Shown here: positions 13,307-27,508 of the stretch, in pieces
Position numbering within the stretch: the stretch's first letter is position 1
How the letters are laid out: each line of letters begins with the position of its first letter
NCBI RefSeq assembly: GCF_000003815.2
Contig: NC_049985.1
Span: 13,592,844 to 13,656,843, forward strand
Length of the DNA: 64,000 nt
Reading direction: 5' to 3'
DNA from: Branchiostoma floridae
Lineage: Eukaryota > Chordata > Leptocardii > Amphioxiformes > Branchiostomatidae
Made by a program: the position numbers and the translations under genes
The notes under the pieces: generated by a model
What the model was told of the DNA's origin: nothing
The model's input: only the letters and a program-made list of their open reading frames with translations
Database searches by the model: none

Positions 13307-16300
13307 CTGGAAAATGACAAGGATCAGGAGACAATGCTGACTATCCTTTGGAGAGGAAACCTGAGATGGGCAGTTGATCAACTGCCAACTGGAGTGGGTT
13401 AGTTTTAGGAAATCCTCACCTGAAATGACCTGTCTGTCATGGCTGCAGGTTCTATGCATGCCTATCCTTAGTTGACCCTGTTCAGGGTTCAAAGACATTG
13501 AAAGTGGGAGACAAACCTATTTCATGTGTATGGCACTCCATATCTAGCAGATTTGTGAATATTACAAAAGTAAAGTTCTCCCCAGCAAAAGTAGTTAATT
13601 GATAATGTGCTGTTATGATGTCTTCTTGCATACTTGTCATAGAGAAGAAAGAGAAATAGCGATAAAAATTTTCTGATTTCTTTTTTGCTCATTGCAAACC
13701 ATATCCCCCTTATTATCCCTTACAGCTGGATTGTTTATAATTAGCAGGAGACAAACTGCTTTGTGTGGGCTTACCATAACTTAATGACTTCTGTTGAATA
13801 CAGACTTTTTTTACACCACATATATACCAGTAGTTACGCATTAAGCCTGCCAACCAGAACATTATTGTCAACACATAACTCCTTTTCAAATGGTCTCAAG
13901 ATTCCTTTTGGGGGCATCTGAGGACTGATCCTCTGGTATGAACATTGGTCAGAGCTGGACAACTACCAATATCCAAAGACGGAATCCTACCATTTTCAAT
14001 TAGTCTATATTTTGGGGTGTTTGCTTTAGGATTTGGGCATAATCCCATGCCAAGGGTTATTAAATGAGCGGATGTTTGAGAACCAAAGGTTATCGGAACT
14101 CCTCATCTCAAAAGTCAGTTTGGATTTCATCTGTCACAGATTAACTGGTATGTGCCTGATACAGGTACACCTTTCACCATATGTTTTCAAAGCTGGGACT
14201 CTGTTAATGAACTGTGCAAAAGACAACAAAATAGTTCTTGTAAATCAGTAGACTCCTTGGAGCTCGGTAGGTTAGCTCATCGCTGAGTTTCAATGGGATT
14301 ATAACGTTATACAAACATTTTGCTGTGTGTGGTTAAGGCCACCCAAAAGAGACCTTTTCATAAGGAATATTGGTGTTTTTCCCCTTACATTGCGATGCCA
14401 TAGGAAATTATTCTCATGATAGACTATCAGTAATAAATAAATGTTAAACGCATAATTGTATTGACATCACTTGGCATTTCTCCTGGACATGGGATAATAG
14501 CTACAAGGTTTGAATGTCAAAACACAAAAACAGCAAAAGTTTATTTACAGATGACATTAAGAGTGTGTCCTGGTCTGTATAACCTTTATCTGACCTTTCC
14601 TGCCCAACAGACTCCATGGAGCCGTTCTTGTAGGTTCCCCTAGTTCATGACCTTGGCATTTTCAAGGTCAGTATTTCGTGCATGGAACATTTACATTTAC
14701 GATGTCACTATTTTCCCCTTGAGTGAGGAGAGTGGTGAGGTCCCCTAAGTCCTGACCTGTTTTTGGTGTATGGACAAGAAGATTACTGTATACCCTCCTC
14801 CCCTCCCTGGTATATATCTTGTAGAATATAATGTCCACCTGTTAGTTCTTACCTTTCCAGATCCAGACTTGGATAAAACATTCAGTATTTCAAGACCCAA
14901 ACAGGACAGCATTAACCATGAAATTAGTATCCAAACAACAACTATTATCTAGTATTACCTACATATTCTCTAGGCCATATCTGTTGGTGGTAAATATTAT
15001 TGTAAGATGAAACTTGAATTTTTTGGAGGATTTCTCAATGTAGGGCAAGTAAATTTATGAGGAGCTTGGCTGGGAATCCCAGGATTTAGGCAATTTACGC
15101 CATGTGGAGGCGCAATTATCATCCCATCAGTCCCTATCAGCCTGAGCCTGCTGCATGTTTGCTTTGCCACTGGTTGTTGTTGTAACCTGGGAGGAGAAGT
15201 CCCAGTGCACCCCAGCTTTCAATTAAACCATGTCAAGCCTCCTCTGGAACAACTCTCCTGGCAGGGAAAACTGTTCTGATCAGACTGATGCAAAACCTGG
15301 CTAGGAAACACTTTCTTGTGTCAAATTTGTATAACTGGGTTACTGTAGCAATTATTTTAGTACCCAAATGGTAGTTTTGAGTTAGAATGGTGTTAATTGC
15401 TGTCAACATGCATTTGTTCTCAAGATCAAACTACCAGCCCATTAAAGGAACAACTGCTAAACATGATTCTCATTCAAACTTTCTCAGTAATGGTCAGTTA
15501 TGAGTTAAAACAAGGAGCTTTTTTTCACAATTTTTTTTAAGTTATATTTTCAAAATTTACTTTTTCTGCTGAATTTGCACTGTACTTCTATATTATGCTC
15601 TTACTCAATGGCTATGCAGCAAAGCCCTTAAGGATATGGAAATTCAATTAAAGAAACCCCCACAGGAGGATGTAAAGCCACTTGAGACATGGCAGGAGGG
15701 GCTGTAGGATCAGGAACAGGTGTAATGCACACTCCAGGCCAGGTGAAGTCTTCCTTCTGTCCTCCTCAAGTAGTCTCAACAAGCTTGCCAACCTTGGATG
15801 ATGAACTCTCATTAGACAGCCTATTGAAGTTTGATCCACACCAAGGACTACTGTAATTCCTGATTTTTTCACTGTACTGTTATGTTCACGGTTTTCACGG
15901 TGACGACTTTAACATGAACTTATCATTACTGAAAGCAAATAAATCACATACTTTTTCAATGCGCACTTGCCACGACAGTGAACATTTAGTTCCGAGAACA
16001 AGTTAAATTTTCTCAGACCGTGAAAGTTTGGTACCGAGAAGACAAAGTGAATTACAGTATCCGAGGCAGTCTGTCTATGTGGAGTACACTTGTAACATAC
16101 TGTACTGTATTGACTATTGAATGGGTGCATTGACTTGAAACCATACAGTTTTGTTAATGGTAGCCACATGCATTTTACAGACCATTTGAGTCCAATATTC
16201 ATAGGTGCCATGTCCATATATCAATAAACAAAGACTTAAAAGTGTTTCATATCGAAGCATTTTCCTCTCCTTTTCCATTTGAGCATATATATTGCTATGA

Positions 16301-18928
16301 CAGTTTGCCTTGACATTTAAAGGCAATGGCAAATACGTGATGGCTTTTTCCGACCCCCAGGGCTCTTCACAGACCAATAGGGCGACAGTGAGTGGGATGA
16401 TATTCGACAGAAAACCAGCAAAGCAGACAGGGAAACAAAGCTAGACTTGTCTCAATACTTTACAAAGGTTTGCAGTGTTTATAAACACCCTTTGTTCTAA
16501 GTTACTCTGTCTTTTAACATATATTGCCAGAGGGGTTTATTGACAGCACATCGTTCCCTCAGCATATTATAATAGGTTTGCTTTTGATGGTGCTCAGGTC
16601 AGTGACTTTGAAAAGTACAAGGTTTTCTGTTTTATCCGCATCAGGTGAAGGCCATCGAAAGTAAGTTCATTGAAGTTGAAAGGATTTCCGAAAGTGTGTT
16701 TGTCCAAAGTGGAAGGCCATTTTTAGGAAGTTATGTCTGCCTAGATTCTGTTATGATGCACGTTTTGCCACAGCGTAGTTTTACTGGTACTTATAAGTCA
16801 CTGTACTTTCTAAAGCAATGTTAGTGTTCTTGAAATTAGTACTGTAAGAAAAGCTTTCAATTAGATAAGTACAGCACAAGACATTTTCATCATTATTTGA
16901 AAATTTGTGAACTGACTTAAACAGAACCTCACATTTTAGTTTTTTTGACGGTGTGCTTTGCACTGGATTTACACACAAAGAGGTTTATAGCTCTTAAAGT
17001 TTAAAACTTTATCCAGGTTAATTTGGCGTGAGGAATTCAGAAAAGCCTTTTGTAATTAACTGATTCCACAGATGAAAGTATTATGTTCACCTGGGTAACC
17101 TAGATGCATGGGTGGTCCAGTTATGGATTTTTTCACCAAAGATGCATAATTATGCTACTAAGACCATCTTTCTTCCTTTTTTCTATGCTTGCATGGTATT
17201 GAAGATGGAAACTTTTTGCAATCCAAATAGCACAATATTTTTTTCTATTATACTTACAAGCTATATATGGTAGCATTTCCTTTGATGTACATAAACCAAT
17301 AAAAGGATGGGTTGAAAAAAAAACATTGTTAAAGAAAATCTCCCCCTTTTTTCAAAGATGCTATGTTCACCAGGGCCTTGCCTGTCTCTCAACGGTGACA
17401 CCTCTACCATTAGCACACTGTTTTTCTTTCCATCCAATTAGAGAACAACACATTTCAGGTGGACAAAGGCAGCCTTTAGCCACAGCCAGGCTGCCATTCT
17501 TACCTGTTTAGACTGCCCTTGTCTAGGTGTAATTTGTGTGAAAAGATTTTGACAGCTCATTCAATGATCCACAGAGCAACCTGAGAATACAACACTTTTC
17601 TTATAGCAACTTTCCTTGAAAAAGACGTCATCCTTGCTTGCAGTACCATAACTGTTTTGAAAATATTGTCAAGGAAACAAATGACCAACATATCATGAAA
17701 GTCTGAGAAAATATGCATTTGTGTATTCAGTATAGTATATGAGTTACACCTGTATCTGTTTCTTCTTGTTTTCTTCTATGCACGTGAGGCCTTGCACCTT
17801 TTTACTTCCAACAGCCTGAACTTCCTTTTTCCATCCCGTAATCTTTGTGAAAGATCAGCGCAGTCTCAGCCCATTGGGCGCGATCTGTCCACCTGTGTGG
17901 AGATGAATGACCCAGGTGATCCGTGATACCCCTTTCTTCCATCAACACCTACATGCCACCTTTGTGTCCAGCCTACCTATGTGGAAAACCTTCACAACTG
18001 TAATCAGTGTCCCTATCTCAATACAAACACCATTTGATAAGTTGTCACAGTCTGGGTGGGCTGGTGCTATATTGTAACACTACTGTGGGGCAGTAGTTGC
18101 TAAGCAATCGTTGATGAGTCCTCTTGGGGTAAAGACTGAAACCTAGATTTTTGCAACATTTTGCAAACTAGATTATTCTTAAGGGTGCAAAGTAAGTTTA
18201 GGGATGATCGCTCAAATGTTCTATACTTCAGTTTGGTTTGTGTCAATTGTGTTTGTTTATCTGTTGATATACTGTCAGTACCTATTTGTTTATTATGCAT
18301 GTAGTTTGACTTTTTGCACTGAAAGTGTGTGTTTCTGTTCTCTATTACATGTCATTTTTTGTATGTATTAGTTACAACAGGTTTATTTAGGGAAACGAGC
18401 TACACATTCTAAAGAAGGTTGTCAATTTGACAAATTTTTTTTCATCTACTGTTTTATTTAATCAAATATGGGTAACGGCTAATTAAAAAAAAGCCACTAA
18501 TAAACTAACTTGATAGTCCTGTTTTCTACCATAGTGCCCGATGTGATCCCGATACTAACTGTAAAATGACTGATGGTGTGTACATATGGGGGTCAAATGT
18601 CATACCTGGTATTGATGCATACATTTAACCACTTAATTTGTTTCTCCCTCAGAAACATTCAATATTTATCCAGTAATATTAATAGCATCATCACCCAATT
18701 CCCAGGGGACCTTTGATTCAATGTTGGCGATCAAGCCATTCAATGCTCCACACTACATGACAAATGCATTTCACTCAGCCACATTAGGGCCTGCCTCTCT
18801 CCGCTGTATCAAAAGGGGGCGGACTGAATATTACAATTTACATCCCATGGCCTAATTCTACCAACCGTTTCAATCAGAAGGAAGTCTAGTATTAGGGCAG
18901 ACCAAGGATCAATCTGTAAAACATGCAG

Positions 18929-18942
18929 GTTTCCGTGGTAAC
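18929..18942. promoter_or_regulatory. RFX-type X-box GTTTCCGTGGTAAC
   Basis: One mismatch from an ideal X-box. Lies in a locally CpG-retaining stretch (about 18.79-18.98 kb). Confidence 0.35.
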
Positions 18943-19401
18943 GGTGCCTTTAGGAGTGATTTGGGTAATCCACCCGGCTTCCATCTCAGGATCAGACTAT
19001 TAATGGTTCCCCTGAGGAAAGTGGTGAGGCCCTAATGTGTACATGTGTGTTAGAGGTTAGGTGTATTAGGGCACTTCCTAAACAACCACCTGCATGGTGG
19101 GGAATAAAAAATGGAGATTGTAGAAAAATATCAAACTGCAATTTAGTATAATACAAGCTCTATGCTATGAATTACATATTTTAGAATATTATTAGAACAT
19201 TTGAAGCCATGCAGGATATACAACAATGGGGATGTTTTTATGTGGATATATATTATATCAGGTTACTTTCCTTTGCAAGTTTGGAACAATGAAGTACCGT
19301 ACATAATTTTTATGATGTTTCTGTGAAGAGCTACCCGGATTTTCAATTCACCTTCCATCTACAAGTTTTCTTGTGCACTTGCTTGTATTTTATTGAACGG
19401 T

Positions 19402-19475
19402 TTTATGTATGTATGTATACAAATGTATAGATATAATACATACATATATGTATTTATGTATCTATCTATCTCAAA
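19402..19475. repeat. Low-complexity (TATG/TATC)n tract
   Basis: GTATGTATGTATAC... through TATCTATCTATCTC, imperfect tetranucleotide repeats. Confidence 0.7.
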
Positions 19476-20157
19476 AGTGTCTATGGGTGAAAAAGTGATA
19501 TTGCCTTAGTCTGAGACAACAGTATATATTAGTGATATAGATAATAGATAATTGTGTTTTGCATGAAATAATGAAATATATTCTGTTATATTAAATGTTT
19601 TATTAGCAAGTAAAGTTCGACAGAGTTGGCCATTACATGTAAGGGAGATAATTTAGCCAAAGCTTTGTGCATTTTTATATTACTGTATATGTCATCAATG
19701 AGTGTAGGTAAAAGGAGTAGACCTGTCTGTTGAAAATATCTCCAAGAATGTTTCCACTACACACAGATATCTACATTATTCTGTGGAATACAAGTTTAAT
19801 GCTCCCAATATATATTTCGGACTTGATTTATCGACAATAAACGTCACAGTTGTCAACGAGAAAAGTAAGATTATGCCACACAAATTGTGCACATGCATCA
19901 AAATTTTTGATGGCCTGTACCAAATGTATTCCTCAGTCACGGTGTTTGCAATAGCTGACGTTAGGCTTTTGCTAAATTGTCAGGAGCTTTCCTTGAATAT
20001 GAATGATGTCATACAAAATCTCTGGCTCTGGCAGTTATGTTGTCAGTGAATGATGTATCGCAGTATATGATAGTGTTAAAAAGGAGCTATCATCTGCCTG
20101 TGTATTATCTGTGCAGTGCTCTGAATTTTGGTGATGGTAAGAATGTACACAGGAAGT

Positions 20158-20262
20158 GGGATCGCGTGGTGCAATCGGCAGCGCGTTGGTCTCAGGTCCA
20201 AGACTTGGGTCCAAGAGGTCCTGAGCTCGAATCTGGCTGCCGTGTCACTGATCTTGTGCTGC
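20158..20262 (+). mobile_element. tRNA-derived SINE head
   Basis: GTGGTGCAATCGGCAGCGCG (20166-20185) is a pol III A-box region of tRNA type, and GAGCTCGAATCTGGC (20223-20237) is a slightly decayed B box. Between them CTCAGG pairs with CCTGAG. CpGs are concentrated here in an otherwise CpG-poor region, which suggests fairly recent insertion. The acceptor-stem ends do not pair well, so a functional tRNA is unlikely. Confidence 0.6.
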
Positions 20263-20469
20263 GATCATAATGCAGCTTGTAACACATAGTATGAGGTATT
20301 TGTAACTAGCAACATTGTATCTGTCTTATTTTTAAGGATATTGTATGTTTCCTTTTGCAAATGGATAAAACTGTGATATGGTATCAAATACTTATATAGA
20401 TCTTATATAGACTACTTCAGATAATTAGTGATCTAGCATCTTTAGGAGGAGGACCTAATACTTATTGGA

Positions 20470-20481
20470 GGGGGGGGGGGG
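20470..20481. repeat. 12-base G run
   Basis: Uninterrupted G tract, prone to length error in assembly. Confidence 0.9.
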
Positions 20482-21689
20482 AGAAAATTCCAACTAGTGT
20501 TCTCACCTGTGTTGTAAAAATCTACTCTTCTGTATTACTATTACCCACTATACATTACAATATCCTCCATTGGTATTCAATACACCACACATGCTTGTTC
20601 ACTCATTGTAAAGCTTGTACATTATATGTCTCATTTTGAAACTTTCTTATAGTCTGTAAATTTCCCTAATTGCACAGATGAATCGTACATGTCCATGTTC
20701 AATAGCCCCTGCAATACTTGTAGGTCACCAAGTTAATTTGATCACAGTCCATTGTCTTGATATACTCCCTGATAATGACCAATTTAAAAATTAGACTATT
20801 CCACCAAAGTTGACATGCAATAGATAACGACTACCTCCGCCCAATCTTCTAAATCAAGTGGCTATAGAATTTGGCCATAGCTGATCGATTCAAATGGCCG
20901 GAGGGGTCAAAAGAACTAGGAGGAAACCATTAACCATTGCAAAGGTCACCTCTTGTAGACACTGAGGTATAGGGTACTTCATCACATACCTGTGATGGCC
21001 TATATTTGGGTGTGCCCTGTACCTGTAAGCACTTGTAATCGCTACAAATGTACATCGGATTCACTGCATCTTGTGTTCATGAAGGATTGTTTAATATTCA
21101 CTTATCTTGGTTGTGGTTTAGCCAGCCACAAAGTGTTATTAAGGTCAACACAACAGGTAACATGTGTCAGCTACTGTACAATAAACTGTTTTGACAGATG
21201 ACTGGGCAATTTCAATGTGATAGCTTGTTTGTAGAAATAACATGTTGTCAACTGAGGGAGTTAAGGTTAAAGCAAACATCTGAGGTATGTCTATGAAAAG
21301 GGTTGCTTGAAAGTCATTTGCGCAAAAAAGAAATTTGACTAAAATGAGGGTGCTCAGGAAAAACTGGCACAAGTTATTTACCTTTAATGAAGATCCTCAA
21401 CCCCAGATCATTTTTCATCTGTTCCCAATGTACATTTAAATGTATGTCAGCTACATCACATCTACTAGTAATGTTTGGATACTTGCTTTGTATTACTGAT
21501 GCATCATTGGAGCCAAGTCTTTCACAATCTTACTTTGTGATCAAGTAGAAGCACATTTCTGTGTGTGTTTCTTACAAAAGCAAAAGTTTGCTGTTAAAAA
21601 ACATCTCTGGCAATCATGCCAGCCATTCTGACCCCTTCAAAGCCTCTGTCGGGAGAATCTCTCTCAAACATATGCTTTATTCAGCCTCT

Positions 21690-21990
21690 TTCTTACAAAC
21701 CTGCGCCGAGCTCCCATCACGGAGATGTCCAATATAAAAGTTGATGGACTTCCTGCGGCCGTTGTTACGGCGCCGACCCCGTGACCCCGCGGGCCATGGG
21801 CAGTTGCTCCAAGATGGAGCTGCAAACACAATGGCGAGGCGCTATTGATTGGACGGCACAGCCCTTGTTTGCCAGGATTAACTCCAACCAGAAATCCAAT
21901 AATTGGAATGATGCTATATCGGCATGCCCGGGAAGTGCTATTGCCACCCATATTGATATTGAGATGGCCCGTGTTGTCCGGATAGATCAC
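21690..21990. promoter_or_regulatory. CpG-retaining island, candidate cis-regulatory element
   Basis: By eye about 18 CpGs in 300 bases, near expectation, against roughly a quarter of expectation around it. It contains ACAATGG (Sox-like), GCAAACA and TTGTTTGCC (forkhead-like) and ATTGATTGG (Pbx/Hox or NF-Y-like). No convincing reading frame on either strand. Confidence 0.4.
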
Positions 21991-21999
21991 CTCTGAAGA

Positions 22000-24900
22000 G
22001 GGATTTAGCCCTGGTGTTGACAATCACATGTCAAGTCTTGATAAATCACAACTGGATTTGTCATGTTGTACAGAAAAGCAGCGATTACCTTTGGTGCTGT
22101 TTCTGTGTGTGTTTTTTCCGTCTGACACCTGTTAGGCACAAGTGTGTATAGTGGCAAGAACATGATGGTTCCCGGGCTATCAATGAGAAAAAACATTAAT
22201 GCATGCTCAAGAAACTTCTTCCAACAAATGTGTTTAAGAAGCAGGATGTCCTCAAGTTTCTAGGGACTGGTGTTGTCCATTAGGAAGAGACATAACATGG
22301 GTTAAGATACAGTACACAGTATGGAATACTGATGATATAAGATAACATCCAGGCCGGCCAGCACTCGGAGTTTGACCTGGCCATCAATATACCTAACACC
22401 TGGGAAAGGCCTGCCACAAACACTTTCTGTACCAGTTAACTTTGTAGCCTAAGTAATACCCTATAGACTGAGGAAAGGAAATGTTGGCTTACTTTGGTGT
22501 GGCTGACAAATAGACCTGTAGCACTGTGTATCTATTACCTATGTCTCACTAGATGAGAACCCTGAGCTATGCCATACATCTCTTTCAGCTCCTTTAGACC
22601 TTCAGAGTGTGTAGTGTTTAAATAGATGACATTAGGTATCTAATCTGACCTTGCACCAGGTTTGAGATCTGGTGCTTGTGTCAGAGATGCATCGCTCCTT
22701 TCTCTACCCTTTGCTGAGGAAAGAAACTTGAATCCTTGTGTTCTTCAAGCATAAAAGGTGAACCTTAGCCAGCTAAATGCTGTTTTAGAAGTCTGCGCTG
22801 TTTTGTAGATTCTTATCTTTCTCCCAAAGTTTTGCGAGCGAGGCAACTTTGGCCAAGTTGTACCTTTAACAAGTTTCTGTCAGACTACAGCGAAGTGTAA
22901 TCTTCTAGTAGAAGTAATAGCTCAGCCTTGGGAGTGCATGTGAAAGGAATGGTGTCCTTGGACAGGCTTTTTGCATCAAGAGGATATTAAGTGTATGCAA
23001 TCCCACAGAACTGCCCCGAAGTGTCAGCAGGGGAAGGTCAAGTTGCTGAATTTGACAGGTGTGCACTCAGTGATTGCTCACTTGACCTTTCGTTTCATCC
23101 CCTTTCCCAGGCATCCCTCACATAAGTAGGTGGGAGGGTAAGCTGTCAGGGTATCCCTGCATCCTACAGATGATCACAGATGTACAGGATATTATGTGCA
23201 GTGTGCTGACTAAGATATGCCCACACACCCTGATGGCAGGAAGCCTCAATCAGGTTCTGTTGAAATGCAATTTTTATCCAAGGATGTACAAATGTAGTAC
23301 ATAATTTAAGGAAAAGCAGTTGAGAGTGTTTTTGTATTGTACTTGTCGAGCAATATGTGATGGGTAGGGAATGGTGTTGTTTAGTATCTCAGTTGTACAA
23401 TGATATTTTAAGTTGCAAGAAAAGTTCGTTTAATCAAATTTGTTGCAGATATTTTTACAATGTGCCATACAGTAATTATATGTTCTGCTGCATGTATACC
23501 AAGAGTTAATTGATGAACTATATGTTGACTAGAAGATGCATCATTTAAACTTATAGTGATACAATAATACAACTTTTTTCATATGCATCTGTGATCATGG
23601 TGTTTATTCATATGCAACATATAGTCTGAAGACAATAACACAGCATATATTCTGAAGACAATAACATGTTTATGGCGGTAGCAATAAAAAGGTAGAAGGA
23701 AACAAACAATGGTCACCTGAATGTGAATGCTGCCAACAGGAATATTGCCATCTGTTATACCATGCACTGCTGAACACATTTCATTCCAACATGTGCAGTT
23801 TATCTCAGTTCCATTTATGGTATTTATGAGCTCTTCCCTAAGCAGCAGTGCTTCAGAGCCTGTCAGCCGCTACTTTTCAAAGTGCCATGATGGCAGCCTA
23901 GGATTGACATCTTCACAATTATCAGCTTTTGGGCTTACCGCCACATGTGTGTGTGTCTACTAATGACATGGAATATGTCACTCAGCTGGGAGAATCAGCA
24001 TATCAAAACTTCCGTTTGTTAACCATGTTCATGTCTTCTGCATGGGGATAGACCATTTCATATGGGGTGGGGATCAGGGCTGTCTCCAGGTCCTGTGCAT
24101 CCGTCCCTCGATGGATATTTGCTTGTATTGACAGACACAAATTATACCCAGTCTGTAAAAAGAAAGCTGAACTTAATGACAGGAAACTGGTGAAAATGTA
24201 GCGTCAAGATGTTAAAATGACAGATTTAAAAACAAAAATCAACATGGGCCCCCAAACAGTAAACGGGACAGAAAAAATGTAAAAACTAGAGACAGCCCAA
24301 CATTGATTTAAAAACTTGACTCTCCTTGGCAAATCATCAGCAGTTTAGGGACTGTCCGTTGTGCTGATATTGTTATTAGCCTCTCACTGAGTGTGAGAAT
24401 GTTAGCGTTTGACAGTTAACCAGTAGGTACATGCCTTCTGTATGATGATAAATGATGATTCCCTTACATCAAACGTAAGGGCATACCATCAGTGAGATAT
24501 TGAAGTTGAAAATGACAGCAACGTTGGTTTCACATTAGTCACAGATTGGCATGCACCAGCGTCAATTACCTCCCATAAACTCTATAATCAGCCTGACTAC
24601 TGAAGACTCGTCCAGGTTTCAAGTTCTAAAGGCTTGGCTACATTCCAAAATGGGCATGCATCACAAAGTGTCTGTACTTTGTAGCCACCTACAAATAGAA
24701 TAGGAGATAGACCAATGCTGCGACAGATAGCAAATTGGAAGCATTTGGAGTCTTGCAGCGGAAATTGTTTGCCAACTTTTTTTAAAACGAAGTCTGAAGA
24801 CACACTGGTGAAACTTACGCATGTATAGAATATATGAAGACCGCAGTCGGTAAGCCATGCGCTAAGCCCTATATTTAAGAGTCACGCAAGGCTGGCAGCT

Positions 24901-27508
24901 CTAACGCTGTTGTGTCTGGGGACATCACTCTTTGAGGAAATGCTGATCGCTGATGGAATTGTGCCCTGCATTATAGTGAAGGGATGAATGGAGACATTTT
25001 GAACTAATGGGTAATTTCCTTTTAATATTGCATGGCCTGATAACCCCGCCTAGACCTTTGCCAGCTAAGCAATAATTCCTATTCCTTAACTTCTTAAAGA
25101 TTTTTAGATCTAAGAATACCATAGCAACATGTTTAAAAATTTATCTTTAGAGTTCAGATGAAGACATGGTATGCATCTCTTGTTATATACAGTTACATCA
25201 TGTAAAACATTGGTTTGGGGACGAAATTGCATTTTAAGCCGCTGAACATAAATCATTGACCAATTGAATGTCACACAAGTGTATGGAATCCATCTATAAG
25301 CAGAGATAATAGAGGATTCTGACATGTATGACAGAGACTGGACCTTCACCTGTGAGGTCTACTGAAACAATAGGCCAGCAGTAAGGGATGGGAACAGATG
25401 GCTCATTTGGTAGCTAATTTGGCAGGCGGTCAGTAGGGAGGGGGGCAGGCTAATTACATTGGGTCCACTCCAATTGCACAGACCAACTTGTCAATATTAC
25501 CATCCCACAAACATCGATTTTGGGTAAATACCAGAACTTAATCCAGATTGTAATATGCTCCAAGAACTTCTATACGATTTGATATAATCATGTTATCAAA
25601 CCATGGGGAGGGAGAATCTGCTTATTTCTAGTTTCTGGAATAGCGGAATGCATTTGATATTGATTTCCCCAAAATATCACCTTAGTTGAGATGGATATCA
25701 TAAAGTTTATGCTTTTCCTCTTGTTAAGTTGATAAAAGAAAATGCTGATGCTTCAACTTTAACTTAAGAAGCACTGCCAAAGTGACTTTTGGTATAAGCA
25801 ATTGATATTAAATGTCATATAACAACTTTCTTATCTTATTTTGTCCTTTACATATTAGTTATATTGAATTCACCAAGGAATGGCGAAATAATAAGTGTCA
25901 CTGTTTTAATTCCCATGTATCATTGTGGTAGTACAGTCTAATTAATGGAAGATATTGATAAAAATTGTTGTTAATAAAGTTCCCTGGATGACAGCACAAC
26001 AGGTTTGTCTCATCTCCTCTCCCATCTGGGGTGAAAAATAACCCTCCGTGCAGGAGGGACAAAAATCAATATCTAACATGGGTTAGCTGGAGGGGGGAGA
26101 CAGAATCAGGCCATGTACCACTCTCAGCACACACACTTCATTTACCTCAGTCTGCCTGCTTATTATCAGCCATATAGATGGAATATCATTGTCCGATATG
26201 AAAGATGCTCCTGGATTATGATGAAAACAAGCACATCAATACTGCCATGTATCAAAACATTATGTTATGTCTCTGCTGTTTATACATTGGATTACATTGC
26301 CATAAATTAGTTTCTGTGAATTTGTTCATGTTTTATGATAAACACAATTCACGTATGTTTATAAGGCTTCTTTCTTCCTAAGATAAAAAAAAAAATAGTT
26401 AGAAGGATACGCTGCTTTAGAATAGTCTTTAAACATGTTGTGGAACTGCTATAACAAGAAGAATAAGAAGTGAGAAAAATCATTCTGTAATGACTACCTG
26501 TGGTGGAATGATAGATGGACAGCCTTAACTGGGAGGAAAAAACTGCTGAGCTGGATGATTCTGGAGACAATGCCTGCAAGATTGCCTCCCGTCATCCGCA
26601 CTCACACTAAATCAATAAGGAATGACTGATGACCATTCTGATGCCACTGATTTCCTACTGGTGTCAATCTATCAGTGTTTATAACCGGAATCAGACGTTC
26701 CATCTTGCTCATCTGTCGCGAGATTTCATCGCGGGTGGCATTTCAATTCTTCTGATTGGACCACGGGTTATCGTGTTGGTTGACCTGTTGTGAGTTTTGA
26801 TGTTCTGTTGATTGTGTTGAAATGAGCTGTCATCTTGTATCTTATCTTGTAGTTCATATTGCTAGTTTTAGAATTGTGTTTAAGACAGGAAGTTCATGTT
26901 CGCACCTTTGGTAACCCTCATAGTGTTCACACTCCTCGCAGGTGCATCGATGGCCAGGGTAACTACATGTAGCAATACTAGCATGAAACGATATTTCAGA
27001 AACAAGAGATTTTACACTTGCTACATATACATGTCACTAATAGCTATACATTAAATCGGAGTGCAAGGCGCAAAATATCATGTCATACCTGGACTGTCAT
27101 GATAACATTTGATACAGGTGTTCCAAAAATGTCTGTATTTTATGGTATCTTAAGGGCTTCTACTTGTATCCCACAGACTTCCTCCAATGTGTGCCACATG
27201 TACAATGTACTGCTGAAAATTTAAAAATCCGAATCTGCTATTGGAATTTCTTGTTTGAGCACACCAGATTAATTCCTGGCTTCTTGTGCATTTGTCGTGG
27301 AAATGTGTGTTTTCTCTGGTGGTTGTAACATAAAAAGAATACAGCACAGTGTATCATCCGCATTTCTCAGTCCCAGCCCTTCTGGGGGTCATGCTGGTAC
27401 CTTAGGTAATATGGATTACATGGTTTTGTATTCTCTTTATACAGTGTGTATATCAAGTAACGGAAATTTTATTGATGAAATCGTTCCCTTTCCTTCTGTT
27501 TTCTGCAG
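22000..27508. other. AT-rich sequence upstream of the EXPERA-like terminal exon
   Basis: Likely intron of that + strand gene at its right end. No upstream exon recognised. A 19-base near-repeat (CTGAAGACAATAACA) occurs at about 23628 and 23653, and a small CpG-retaining patch at 26.70-26.78 kb. Confidence 0.5.

Larger units (their letters stand above)
13307..20157. other. AT-rich non-coding sequence, no gene seen
   Basis: Probably intronic for the minus-strand exon at 13138-13306 or intergenic. A stretch at 15.88-16.08 kb with repeated CACGGTTTTCACGGTGAC-like wording and several CpGs may be a decayed MITE. Confidence 0.55.

Noticed and set aside
13420-13473. Minus-strand segment ending in a strong donor (TTTCAG|GTGAGG), as an upstream partner of the exon at 13138-13306
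   Set aside because: In the phase required by the downstream exon there is a TGA five codons before the donor, and the intron would be only 113 bases.
15880-16090. Possible decayed MITE with CACGGTTTTCACGGTGAC wording
   Set aside because: I could not define paired termini or target duplications.
22080-22140. Possible minus-strand exon with donor CCAAAG|GTAATC
   Set aside because: About 40 bases, weak donor, low-complexity peptide.
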